Of a stretch of 64,000 nucleotides of DNA, positions 45,706 to 53,849 are shown in pieces. Made by a program: the position numbers and the translations under genes. Source of the DNA: Paenibacillus sp. FSL R7-0204 (GTDB lineage: Bacteria; Bacillota; Bacilli; Paenibacillales; Paenibacillaceae). The notes under the pieces were generated by a model that saw only the letters and a list, made by a program, of their open reading frames with translations, did not search any database and was not told the DNA's origin. Every line of letters begins with the position of its first letter. Position 1 is the first letter of the stretch. The DNA is taken from positions 2,232,001 through 2,296,000 of the forward strand of contig NZ_JBBOCA010000001.1 of the NCBI RefSeq assembly GCF_038002225.1, read 5' to 3'.

Positions 45706-46944
45706 GTGCGCTCACAATACAGTTCTGATTCCAATTCCAATTTCAATTCAGGCCCTCTCCCATCCTTCTGGCCGTTTGTACTGACCGGGATGTTGATGAT
45801 TGTGACCACGACAGGGTTTGCGCGAATGGCCTATGGGATAGTGTTGCCTTATATGCAGGCCGGACTCGGATTGTCAATTTCACAGGGAGGGATGCTTGGC
45901 ACGATCATGTTTCTAGGCTACCTGGCTTCGGTCGGGTTATCGGGCATACTCGCTGTCCGCTGGGGTAGCAAAGCTGTTCTTATGGCAGGAGGTGGTGCTG
46001 TTGTCATCAGCATGTTTGGCCTTTCCGGATCATATTCGTTCATTTGGGTGGCTCTGTTCATGTTCCTGGCCGGAGGGGGCAGTGCACTGGTGTTCACTCC
46101 GCTCATGTCCCTCATGCTGGGCCAGTTCCCGGACAAGAAGGGAATCGTCCTCGGGATGTTGCTAAGTGGTGCAGGTATCGGGATGCTGTTAAGCGGATTT
46201 TTAGTACCCTTACTAATCGCTCAATTCCCCGTTCTAGGCTGGCGTGCGGTCTGGTTAGGGTTCGGTGTCATCTCACTTGTTGTGCTAATCGCGGCTTTAT
46301 TGATCCTGAGAAACCCCGAGATTGTAGGGAGCGTGAAGGAGACAGACAAACCGAAGTGGTTAAAAAATAAAGCATTGATGCAGGTGGCTGTACTCTATTT
46401 TCTAGTGGGTATAGCATATCTTGTCCCCAATCTATATCAATCTGGTTATATGCTGGCTGAAGGGATTTCGGACCGCGCTGCCGGTCTGGTGTACGCCATA
46501 GCTGGCATCTTCAGCATTGCAGGCGGCCCTGTCTGGGGCAGTCTGTCCGACCGATTTGGTGTAAACCGGATGTTTATACTGGTTTGGGCTTGCGCGGCGG
46601 CGGGGGATATCATCCCGCTTCTGAATCACAGTATTCCGGGGTTCGTCTTATCATCAGTACTTTGGGGCTCCAGTATCGGTGGTCTGGTTACATTAATTCA
46701 GCTGAAGGCTGCGAAACAAGTCAATCCCCGGTATGTTCCAACTGCCATCGGACTTATCTCAATATTCTATGCGGTAGGTCAAATGCTGGGTCCGGGAATG
46801 ACAGGGTTGATGATTGATCATCTCGGTGGCTACGGAGTGGCTTATGGATTCGGAGCGGTAGTCTACGGCTTTGGGTTAGTCGCCAGCCTGATCTCTGGCT
46901 TCAGGGGAACAACAAGAAATTTCTGGAGCAGAGCAAAAAGATAA
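45706..46944 (+). CDS. MFS transporter, YbfB/YjiJ type
   Basis: 412 residues from GTG 45706 (AGAAGGGAGAG upstream). Twelve hydrophobic segments. FARMAYGIVLPYMQAGLGLS in helix 1 and GTIMFLGYLASVGLSG in helix 2 are characteristic of YbfB/YjiJ family transporters; RAAGLVYAIAGIFSIAGGPV and WGSLSDRFGVNRMF form the second-half MFS motif. Between two AraC regulators in a Fur-controlled cluster, with its own Fur-like box, it may export a siderophore or a breakdown product. Substrate not evident. Confidence 0.85.
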   Translation: MRSQYSSDSNSNFNSGPLPSFWPFVLTGMLMIVTTTGFARMAYGIVLPYMQAGLGLSISQGGMLGTIMFLGYLASVGLSGILAVRWGSKAVLMAGGGAVVISMFGLSGSYSFIWVALFMFLAGGGSALVFTPLMSLMLGQFPDKKGIVLGMLLSGAGIGMLLSGFLVPLLIAQFPVLGWRAVWLGFGVISLVVLIAALLILRNPEIVGSVKETDKPKWLKNKALMQVAVLYFLVGIAYLVPNLYQSGYMLAEGISDRAAGLVYAIAGIFSIAGGPVWGSLSDRFGVNRMFILVWACAAAGDIIPLLNHSIPGFVLSSVLWGSSIGGLVTLIQLKAAKQVNPRYVPTAIGLISIFYAVGQMLGPGMTGLMIDHLGGYGVAYGFGAVVYGFGLVASLISGFRGTTRNFWSRAKR

Positions 46945-47013
46945 TGCAGTAACAGCGAGTCCACAGAAGGCTTTTCCACGAACCATATAGGGCTATAGTA
47001 ATAGGGCTTTAAT

Positions 47014-47067
47014 AAAGAGGCTGTCCCAAAAGTCATGTAATGGCTTCTGTGACGCCTCTTTTTTTTG
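47014..47067. terminator. Terminator between converging MFS and GH43 genes
   Basis: AAAGAGGC / GCCTCTTT outer stem with about 35 bases between, followed by eight T. AGAGGCTGTCCCAAAAG on the left arm also resembles the ends of some insertion sequences; no transposase is present. Confidence 0.6.
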
Positions 47068-47167
47068 AGAAAGATCAACGTGTGGACTTGAATGGACGCT
47101 CCGTGAACGCTACCACGCGATCAATCATAGAGACCACAACGCTTGGAGAAGGAAGCAGCACCATTTA

Positions 47168-48628
47168 TTAATTGGCCACAACGATTTGCCATTGTTGATT
47201 CAAGCCGTTGTTGTCACTCCATTGAATCACATTGGCACCGTCGGTGAGTGCGCCGGAGGAGACGTCTATCAATTTGCCGGTAGCGCGGTTCTTCAGCTTG
47301 AAGAAGCCGCCGCCCGCATCAATCAGCTGCCAGTGCTGGCTGGTCCAACCCCCGTCTGACCACTGTTCGATGACTGTTCCATCGGTCGTATTGCCATTCT
47401 CAGGGCCAAGAATCAATCCGCTGTTGGTATTCTTAAGCTTATAGTACCCGTCGCCAGCGTCGATCAGCGTCCAACGTTCACTCGGTAAGTTAGTATCAGT
47501 CCATTGTTCGGCATCTGCACCATTTGCTGTTGCACTCGCTCTAATGTTCAAAGCCTTTTCGCTTTTGCGGTTAATCAGCTCATACGTGAGGCTGCTGTCT
47601 ACCGTGAAAGGAGTTCCTGCGACCGTTCCTGCTGCACTGTCGATGTTAAGCTGCGGGTACCATGACATGGAGAGGGTGGTCGATGAAGGGAATGTCAACG
47701 GCAGCCATACGTATTTGGATTCATTGGCGGGACGCTCCCAGGCTCCGGCCCAGCGGTCACCCATATATAGATAGGACGTGGATGAGCTACCCTCAACAGG
47801 AATGATATAGGCGGCTTGTGACTCGGAAGCGCGTGAATCTCCGACATTGGAGAGGGCGCTCCAGGTTCCGCTTATGCTGGAAGCGGTTGCGTATTTCTGC
47901 TGGTTAGGAGTCCAGCCTGTTGCGCCGGAAGTGATCAGGAAGTAGGTAGAGCCCCGCTTGAACATAGCAGGAGCTTCACGGTATGAGCCTGCCCACAGGG
48001 TCTGGACCAGTGATTCCACGCCCAGAAAATCTGGAGTCAGACGATAAATGTTAAGATCGGCATTCACCCTTGTGGCTGATATCAGATAAGCGGTGCCGTT
48101 ATCGTTGTATACCGTCATATCACGGGAATCGTAGTCAAGAGGCCTGAAGCTGCCTTGATACGTATACGGACCTTCGATATTGGAGGCTGAAGCAACAGCG
48201 ACTTTTGCTTCTCCGTAATCTACCCCGTTTTCTTTATGCGCCCATAGCACATATTTTCCGGTTGCCGCATTATAAAGAAGCTTGGGGCGTTCGATATTGG
48301 CGGTTGCAAGCTCTGAGGCGCTGCTCTTGGATAGTATATTCGCGCGGAATTCCCAGTTCTTCAGGTCTGTTGAACGGTAAAGTGATACATAGTTCGTTCC
48401 ATCCCGGTTCTCCCCAACCCAATAATAATAGCTGCCAGACTTGATCATTCCACCGCCATGCGCATTAACCGGATTGCCTGAAGTATCCTTGAACTGAATC
48501 CCGTTAAGGAGACTGAGCGGAGCGGCATAGCTCTTGGAGCCAGATCCTCCATAGGACAGGACAATCAGCAGAAGGGACAGAAACAGAATAAAGGGTGTTT
48601 TGGCTCTTTTCCATTCATTCACATGCAT
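47168..48628 (-). CDS. Secreted GH43 enzyme with ricin-type lectin domain
   Basis: 486 residues from ATG 48628. Signal peptide to about residue 36 (FILFLSLLLIVLSYGGSGSK, YAA). GH43 five-bladed propeller from about 40 to 340: NAHGGGMIKSGSYYYWVGEN, NIERPKLLYNAATGKYVLWA, DYDSRDMTVYNDNGTAYLIS, YREAPAMFKRGSTYFLITSG (general acid Glu). Residues 350-486 are a ricin B-like module (three QxW-type repeats, SERWTLIDAGDGYYKLKNTN, SQHWQLIDAGGGFFKLKN). The blade motifs recall GH43 subfamily 24 exo-beta-1,3-galactanases, so plant arabinogalactan is a likely substrate. Confidence 0.88.
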   Translation of the reverse strand: MHVNEWKRAKTPFILFLSLLLIVLSYGGSGSKSYAAPLSLLNGIQFKDTSGNPVNAHGGGMIKSGSYYYWVGENRDGTNYVSLYRSTDLKNWEFRANILSKSSASELATANIERPKLLYNAATGKYVLWAHKENGVDYGEAKVAVASASNIEGPYTYQGSFRPLDYDSRDMTVYNDNGTAYLISATRVNADLNIYRLTPDFLGVESLVQTLWAGSYREAPAMFKRGSTYFLITSGATGWTPNQQKYATASSISGTWSALSNVGDSRASESQAAYIIPVEGSSSTSYLYMGDRWAGAWERPANESKYVWLPLTFPSSTTLSMSWYPQLNIDSAAGTVAGTPFTVDSSLTYELINRKSEKALNIRASATANGADAEQWTDTNLPSERWTLIDAGDGYYKLKNTNSGLILGPENGNTTDGTVIEQWSDGGWTSQHWQLIDAGGGFFKLKNRATGKLIDVSSGALTDGANVIQWSDNNGLNQQWQIVVAN

Positions 48629-48663
48629 TCGAGTAATCCTCCTTCATTTCATTCATTATTTAG

Positions 48664-48677
48664 TTAAGCGCTTACAA
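48664..48677 (-). promoter_or_regulatory. Probable cre (CcpA) site of the GH43 gene
   Basis: On the minus strand TTGTAAGCGCTTAA resembles the cre consensus (TGNAANCGNWNNCA) apart from the last position. It lies 36 bases upstream of the start codon, where CcpA would act as a roadblock. Confidence 0.55.
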
Positions 48678-48888
48678 AAAACAAACAGAATGTCCTCCTT
48701 TCTCTCCAAACATTACCAGCAATACAAATTGCGATCAATTTAAACATTTGGATATTTGTAGACAAAATGGATATTTCTTTTGTAACAATTCGTCAGAGCT
48801 ACCTGAGATGCTTTGGAATACAAAGCATAACGTCCGTTGTCTGCTCCCCCAATGTCACTTAATGATGATATACTTACCTTGAGTATTA

Positions 48889-48903
48889 TGATAATGATAA
48901 TCA
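48889..48903 (+). promoter_or_regulatory. Fur box of the AraC/siderophore uptake operon
   Basis: TGATAATGATAATCA matches the Fur 7-1-7 consensus at all but one fixed position, 40 bases before the start of the fusion gene. Iron would repress the whole uptake operon through Fur. Confidence 0.85.
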
Positions 48904-48943
48904 AAATCATTTTAGGGTCGGTATATCAATTGGGACAAGTGAG

Positions 48944-50929
48944 ATGAGGGAGCGCGGATTGATGCAAGAAGAAGCAGAAGCTAGACAGATATTTACACCA
49001 GAGATGATCGATACGATGGCCCGCATTTGGACACGTTCGATCATTACATTAATAGATGTACGCTTTGAGAATCTAGCGTCCGCATACCCTTTGGAGCAGT
49101 ATAAAATGCCTAGCAGCATGTTTATCTATGCCTGTGGAGGGGAAGCGCAAATTCAACTGAATGAAACGACATTCGGAATGGAACGCTTCGGTCTAGTTCA
49201 TGGCGGGAAGGGGAGCCTGCTCAGTATTTGGCCTAAAAGGGAGAGTGTGAAGACCTTTATGGTCTTTTATAAAGCGGAATCCCCTCTTTTCCACAAAAAG
49301 CACCTGCAGCAATTACTGGAGCAAGTCAATCCATTTGTTCAGCAGTTTGGTTATACACCAAGTAATCCCATTCTGCTGCTCGACTGGTTTCAACAAATGT
49401 TGAATGACTGGAACCGCGGCAAGGCGATGGATCAGCTTCAGGCCAAAGGGTTTCTATATCAATTGATCCATAGGGTGTATAGAGATTTTGAGGGGGGCGA
49501 GATTCGCTATCTCCAGCCCTTTCCAGCCAGTTCTGCCAAAATATATCTAGATAAACATTACCGGGAGCCGATTATGTTCCAGGATATTGCCGCTATGTTT
49601 GGGATCAGTGGCGGGCAATTAACGCGGTTGTTCAAAAAGAAGGAAGGGATGAGCTTACAGGAGTACCTCATTCAGAAAAGGATTGAAGCTGCTTGTCATG
49701 ACTTGAAGTATACAGAGGCAACCATTAAAGAGATAGCAACAGGATCTGGATTTGCTGATGAGAAGAACCTGTTTCGGATGTTTAAGAAGTATTACAAGAT
49801 GACGCCGAGTGATTACCGGAAAATAAACGCACCATCCATGCAGGTTGATGGTATTGATAATGATTCTCATCTTCATTACAATGAGAGGGAACTGGCGAGT
49901 CTAGTCAAGTCTTATAGAGATGGGGAATCAAGCATGTTTGGACAAGTACGAAGTAAAGAAATGATCTTTGTGGCGGCGATGAGCCTGATGCTGTTGCTGA
50001 CGGCATGTACGTCGGGGACGCCAGCGAATAATAGGGGAACGGTGAATCCGTCTGCGGAGACCGGGCAGACGACACAACCGGAAGTACAGGAGACGAAGGC
50101 TTCAGAAGCAGTCTCGCAGACCAGAACGATATCTACAGTAAAGGGCGATGTTGAGGTGCCTGGCAACCCTCAGCGTGTTGTAGTCGATTATCTGGTTGGT
50201 GATGTGGTAGCTTTGGGTGTAACTCCTCTTGGTGTGGCGAGAGCGACAAAGGGTGAGACAGAGGCGGTGTATTCTAACGAGATTAAAGATTCAATTAACA
50301 TAAAGATGGAGCCGGAAGATGTCATGGCTCTTGAGCCTGATCTGATCATATTAGCATGGGGCGAAGAGAATTATGAGGATTTATCCAAAATTGCCCCGAC
50401 CATTTATGTCCCTTATGGTGATATGACTACAGAAGAGCGTATCCATTTTATTGGCAATGTTCTGAATAAGCCGAAAGAGGCTGAGGCTGTTTTGAGTGCT
50501 TATGCTAACAAAATCGAAGAAGCGAAGCTATCCCTTAAGAATGCAGGCCTTGCAGACGTGACGATTACGATGGGAGAATTCGGTGATAAAACGAACTCCA
50601 TCGCTGGAGCCAAACATGCGGTTGGCGAGCTTGTGTATAATCAGCTTCAAATGAAGGCACCGTCAAAAGTTCAATCTGATATTATTGACGCAGATAAATA
50701 TTGGGGACAGATCTCTATGGAGGTCTTGCCCGCTTACATGGGGGATTATTTAATCGCCTTAGGAGATACGGAAGTTCCTGCTGATCATGCAGTTTGGAAA
50801 TCACTACCTGCTGTGCAACATAACCGGATTGTAACGGTGGGTTCATCGCTATCTTGGTCCACGGATATAATGACCTCCAGTGCATTGATCGATCATATTG
50901 TCAATCAATTGCTGGCATTAGCTAAATAA
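48944..50929 (+). CDS. AraC regulator fused in frame to a ferri-siderophore binding lipoprotein
   Basis: 661 codons; ATG 48962 with GAGGGAG upstream may be the real start. Residues 1-190 form a cupin-type sensor. Residues 195-293 are an AraC double HTH (IMFQDIAAMFGISGGQLTRL, TIKEIATGSGFADEKNLFRM, YYKMTPSDYRK). Residues 331-355 form a complete lipoprotein signal ending LLLTAC. Residues 400-661 are a FecB/FepB-type binding protein (VEVPGNPQRVVVDYLVGDVV, MALEPDLIILAWGEENYEDL). The Btr regulator of Bacillus also joins AraC to a binding-protein domain but, as I recall, has no lipobox. Inside the frame are a promoter and Fur box (49854-49882) and an internal ATG 49934 with GGGGAA, so two separate products are likely. 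Confidence 0.88.
   Translation: MRERGLMQEEAEARQIFTPEMIDTMARIWTRSIITLIDVRFENLASAYPLEQYKMPSSMFIYACGGEAQIQLNETTFGMERFGLVHGGKGSLLSIWPKRESVKTFMVFYKAESPLFHKKHLQQLLEQVNPFVQQFGYTPSNPILLLDWFQQMLNDWNRGKAMDQLQAKGFLYQLIHRVYRDFEGGEIRYLQPFPASSAKIYLDKHYREPIMFQDIAAMFGISGGQLTRLFKKKEGMSLQEYLIQKRIEAACHDLKYTEATIKEIATGSGFADEKNLFRMFKKYYKMTPSDYRKINAPSMQVDGIDNDSHLHYNERELASLVKSYRDGESSMFGQVRSKEMIFVAAMSLMLLLTACTSGTPANNRGTVNPSAETGQTTQPEVQETKASEAVSQTRTISTVKGDVEVPGNPQRVVVDYLVGDVVALGVTPLGVARATKGETEAVYSNEIKDSINIKMEPEDVMALEPDLIILAWGEENYEDLSKIAPTIYVPYGDMTTEERIHFIGNVLNKPKEAEAVLSAYANKIEEAKLSLKNAGLADVTITMGEFGDKTNSIAGAKHAVGELVYNQLQMKAPSKVQSDIIDADKYWGQISMEVLPAYMGDYLIALGDTEVPADHAVWKSLPAVQHNRIVTVGSSLSWSTDIMTSSALIDHIVNQLLALAK
49854..49882 (+). 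promoter_or_regulatory. Internal Fur-controlled promoter inside the fusion gene
   Basis: TTGATA (49854), 17 bases, TACAAT (49877) form a near-consensus sigma-A promoter. TGATAATGATTCTCA (49855-49869) overlaps the -35 and fits the Fur box with one mismatch. The site is 52 bases before the internal start ATG 49934. The encoded residues (about 304-313) lie in the linker between the two domains. Confidence 0.75.
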
Positions 50930-50946
50930 GGGGATCTGGAAATACG

Positions 50947-51972
50947 ATGAAAAACAAGCCTGAACAAAATCGTCGTGGGGCGGTGAACTTCACCATGTAC
51001 ATGGTGGTAGGGCTTGGATTAACGGTTCTCATGTCAGCGGCGTCGATTAGCTTTGGTGCCGCTGACATGAGGTTAGCGACTGCATGGGAGGCTATTTTCC
51101 GGTTTGATCCAACGCTCACTGAACATCAAATTATTCAAACCCTACGTCTTCCGCGTACTGTAGCCGATCTGATCGTCGGGTGCAGCCTTGCGGTTTGTGG
51201 TGCGATCATGCAGGGGACAACGCGTAATCCGCTGGCCGACTCCGGGCTGATGGGAATCAGCTCCGGGGCAGCATTCGCGATTGCGCTGTGCCTGGCCTTC
51301 CTACCGGGGTATTCGTATGGGCAGATGATGCTGTTTGCTTGTCTGGGAGCAGCGCTCGCGACCGGGATCACGTACTTCATCGCGTCACTGGGCAAGCGCG
51401 GGATGACACCTCAGCGGCTGGTGCTGGCAGGGCTGTCCATCTCCATGCTGTTTGGCGCACTCAGTCAGTATTTGGCGATCAATTACAACCTGGGCCGGGC
51501 CTTGGCATTCTGGACCGCAGGCAGTACAGCCGGGGCCAAGTGGGAGGAATTACTGATTATCTCTCCTCTATTTGCTGGAGGTGTACTGCTGGCGTTGGCG
51601 CTGGCTCCTTCTGTTACTCTGCTTAGTCTGGGAGATGATGTGGCAAGTGGACTCGGTATTCGCAGCGGACTGGTCAAGGGGCTGTCGACAATTACCGTGC
51701 TCGTGCTGACTGGATTGGCTGTTGTCGTGGTTGGCCCAATCGGTTTTGTGGGTCTGATTACCCCGCATATTGTACGATACATGGTCGGTGTCGACTACAG
51801 GTACATTATTCCGGCTGCGGCGCTATATGGTGCGTTGCTGACCGTATCGGCCGATCTGGCTGGCCGTTTAATCAATAGGCCGTTCGAAACACCGATTGGT
51901 ATTATTTTTTCTATCATTGGTGTGCCGTACTTTCTCTTCCTGGCCCGCAGGCAAAGGAGGGAATTCGAATGA
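50947..51972 (+). CDS. FecCD-type iron-siderophore ABC permease (1)
   Basis: 341 residues from ATG 50947, 17 bases after the fusion gene. Ten-helix FecCD permease: LRLPRTVADLIVGCSLAVCG, MQGTTRNPLADSGLMGISSG (the conserved NPLA.P/S..LG region), VLAGLSISMLFGALSQYL, IGFVGLITPHIVRYMVGVDY (coupling region to the ATPase). With the next permease it forms the membrane channel for the siderophore bound by the lipoprotein. Its stop overlaps the next start by 4 bases. Confidence 0.94.
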   Translation: MKNKPEQNRRGAVNFTMYMVVGLGLTVLMSAASISFGAADMRLATAWEAIFRFDPTLTEHQIIQTLRLPRTVADLIVGCSLAVCGAIMQGTTRNPLADSGLMGISSGAAFAIALCLAFLPGYSYGQMMLFACLGAALATGITYFIASLGKRGMTPQRLVLAGLSISMLFGALSQYLAINYNLGRALAFWTAGSTAGAKWEELLIISPLFAGGVLLALALAPSVTLLSLGDDVASGLGIRSGLVKGLSTITVLVLTGLAVVVVGPIGFVGLITPHIVRYMVGVDYRYIIPAAALYGALLTVSADLAGRLINRPFETPIGIIFSIIGVPYFLFLARRQRREFE

Positions 51973-52982
51973 TCAAGCAGCGTTATACGGTGCAACGGGG
52001 TATCCTCGTCAATGTAGTGCTTATGGTGCTTATCCTTATGTTTGCTGTCATTAGCATGAATTCCGGCAAGATGAATCTTTCACCGCTAGAAGTGCTGAAT
52101 GTCCTCCTTGGAAACGGTACCGGCAAGCAAAATCTGATCCTGTTCGATTTTCGAATGCCACGAATCGTACTGTCGATCTTGGTAGGTCTGGGAATGGGCG
52201 CGGCTGGGGTCGTGATGCAGAGTTTGCTGCGCAATGACATGGCTAGTCCGGGGACACTGGGGATTAGTTCAGGATCGGGTTTGTTTGTCCTGTTCTTCGT
52301 AGTATTCATCGCATCGGCAGGAAAAAGTTCCTTCATTGCCCTGCCGCTGCTGGCCTTTGTTGGCGGTCTGCTGGCGGCGGGATTGATCTTCTTATTATCG
52401 TATCACCGTGGGCGAAACCTCTCGCCAATCGGTCTGATCTTAACCGGGGTCGCACTCGGAAGCGGGTATGGGGCGCTGACCACCTTCCTGACACTCAAGC
52501 TGGATGATTCGCAGATGGACTTCATGCTGAATTGGCTGGCGGGGAGCTTGTGGGGCGCTGATTGGCGCTATATTGCCGTACTGGCACCATGGGTCTTGAT
52601 TTTAATCGGCTATATTTTCTACAAGTCCCGGATGCTGAACACCCTCCATCTGGGCTATCAAACGGCAGAAGGGCTGGGACTTTCCGTGAAGCGGCAGTTT
52701 TTGGGGTTGTCGATCGCTGCTGTTGCTTTATCCTCTGGCAGTGTGGCTGTTGGCGGAAGCTTCTTCTTCGTTGGTTTGATTGCTCCGCATATGGCAAGGA
52801 AACTGGTCGGGCCTGATCACAAATTACTCATTCCGGCTGCCAGCCTGACCGGCGGATTAGTCGTGGTGCTGGCTGACACGATTACGCGCACGGTTAACCT
52901 GGGGGGAGATGTGCCGACGGGAATCGTTATTACGGTCATCAGTGTTCCGTACTTTCTTTATTTACTAGCGAAGGCCAATTAG
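51969..52982 (+). CDS. FecCD-type iron-siderophore ABC permease (2)
   Basis: 337 residues from ATG 51969, overlapping the first permease gene (ATGA), so translation is coupled. FRMPRIVLSILVGLGMGAAG, MQSLLRNDMASPGTLGISSG, ILTGVALGSGYGALTTFL, FFFVGLIAPHMARKLVGPDH. In this copy NPLA is replaced by NDMA, as is usual for FeuC/YfhA-type partners. Works as heterodimer with the 50947 permease. Confidence 0.94.
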   Translation: MIKQRYTVQRGILVNVVLMVLILMFAVISMNSGKMNLSPLEVLNVLLGNGTGKQNLILFDFRMPRIVLSILVGLGMGAAGVVMQSLLRNDMASPGTLGISSGSGLFVLFFVVFIASAGKSSFIALPLLAFVGGLLAAGLIFLLSYHRGRNLSPIGLILTGVALGSGYGALTTFLTLKLDDSQMDFMLNWLAGSLWGADWRYIAVLAPWVLILIGYIFYKSRMLNTLHLGYQTAEGLGLSVKRQFLGLSIAAVALSSGSVAVGGSFFFVGLIAPHMARKLVGPDHKLLIPAASLTGGLVVVLADTITRTVNLGGDVPTGIVITVISVPYFLYLLAKAN

Positions 52983-52991
52983 GAGGACGTC

Positions 52992-53849
52992 ATGGAAAGT
53001 ATTACAGCAGAGCAAATTGATATTGCCTATAATGACACACTTATCGTCAAAGAACTGGATTTGCAGATTCCGCGTGGACAGATCACCTCGATTATTGGTC
53101 CCAATGGCTGCGGCAAATCAACCGTACTCAAGGCAGTCGGCCGGCTGCTCAAGCCGAATAATGGTACGGTCTATCTGAATGGTGCCGATATCCGCACACT
53201 GTCCACCAGGGAAGTCGCCAAGCAGATGGCGATTCTGCCGCAGACGCCAACCGCACCGAGCGGCTTGACAGTCGGCCAATTAGTCGCCTATGGGCGTTTT
53301 CCTCATCAACGGGGTTTCGGCAAGCTCTCCAAAGAGGATAAGCAAGTAGTCACCTGGGCGCTATCGGTTACACAGCTTACAGCGTTTGAGCATCGTGAGG
53401 TCGATACGCTCTCTGGCGGTCAGCGTCAGCGCGTATGGATTGCGATGGCGCTCACCCAGCAGACCGATCTGATCCTGCTGGATGAACCCACCACTTATCT
53501 GGACCTGGCGCATCAGCTCGAAGTGCTGGAACTGCTCTATGAACTGAATCGCAGTCAGCAGGTGACGATTGTGATGGTGCTGCATGACCTGAATCTGGCA
53601 GCGCGCTTCTCCGACTATATGGTGGCGATTCGTGAGGGCCAGGTGGTGGAGCATGGCTCGCCAGAGCGTGTAATGACGGTGCAGACGCTGCGTGAGGTGT
53701 TCGCTATTGATGCCGAAATTATGCTGGAACCGCGAACAGGGCGGCCGGTGTATGTGACGTACGAGCTATTGCGTGATAAGCGTAGAGACCAAGCAGCAGA
53801 TCAAGGATTCCTGCAAGCTGAGGAACAGAAGGAGTCGATTGCCACATGA
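52992..53849 (+). CDS. Iron-siderophore ABC transporter ATPase
   Basis: 285 residues from ATG 52992 (TTAGGAGGACGTC upstream). Walker A GPNGCGKSTVLKAVGRLL, Q-loop MAILPQTPTAPSGLTVG, signature DTLSGGQRQRVWIAMAL, Walker B LILLDEPTTYLDLAHQ, H-loop MVLHDLNLAARFSD: a complete FecE/YusV-type ATPase. It drives uptake through the two permeases. The C-terminal 30 residues are hydrophilic and extend beyond the usual length. Its last 4 bases overlap the next start. Confidence 0.95.
   Translation: MESITAEQIDIAYNDTLIVKELDLQIPRGQITSIIGPNGCGKSTVLKAVGRLLKPNNGTVYLNGADIRTLSTREVAKQMAILPQTPTAPSGLTVGQLVAYGRFPHQRGFGKLSKEDKQVVTWALSVTQLTAFEHREVDTLSGGQRQRVWIAMALTQQTDLILLDEPTTYLDLAHQLEVLELLYELNRSQQVTIVMVLHDLNLAARFSDYMVAIREGQVVEHGSPERVMTVQTLREVFAIDAEIMLEPRTGRPVYVTYELLRDKRRDQAADQGFLQAEEQKESIAT

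Noticed and set aside
47014..47067. Insertion-sequence end (AGAGGCTGTCCCAAAAG)
   Set aside because: No matching second end or transposase nearby; it is explained as a terminator between converging genes.
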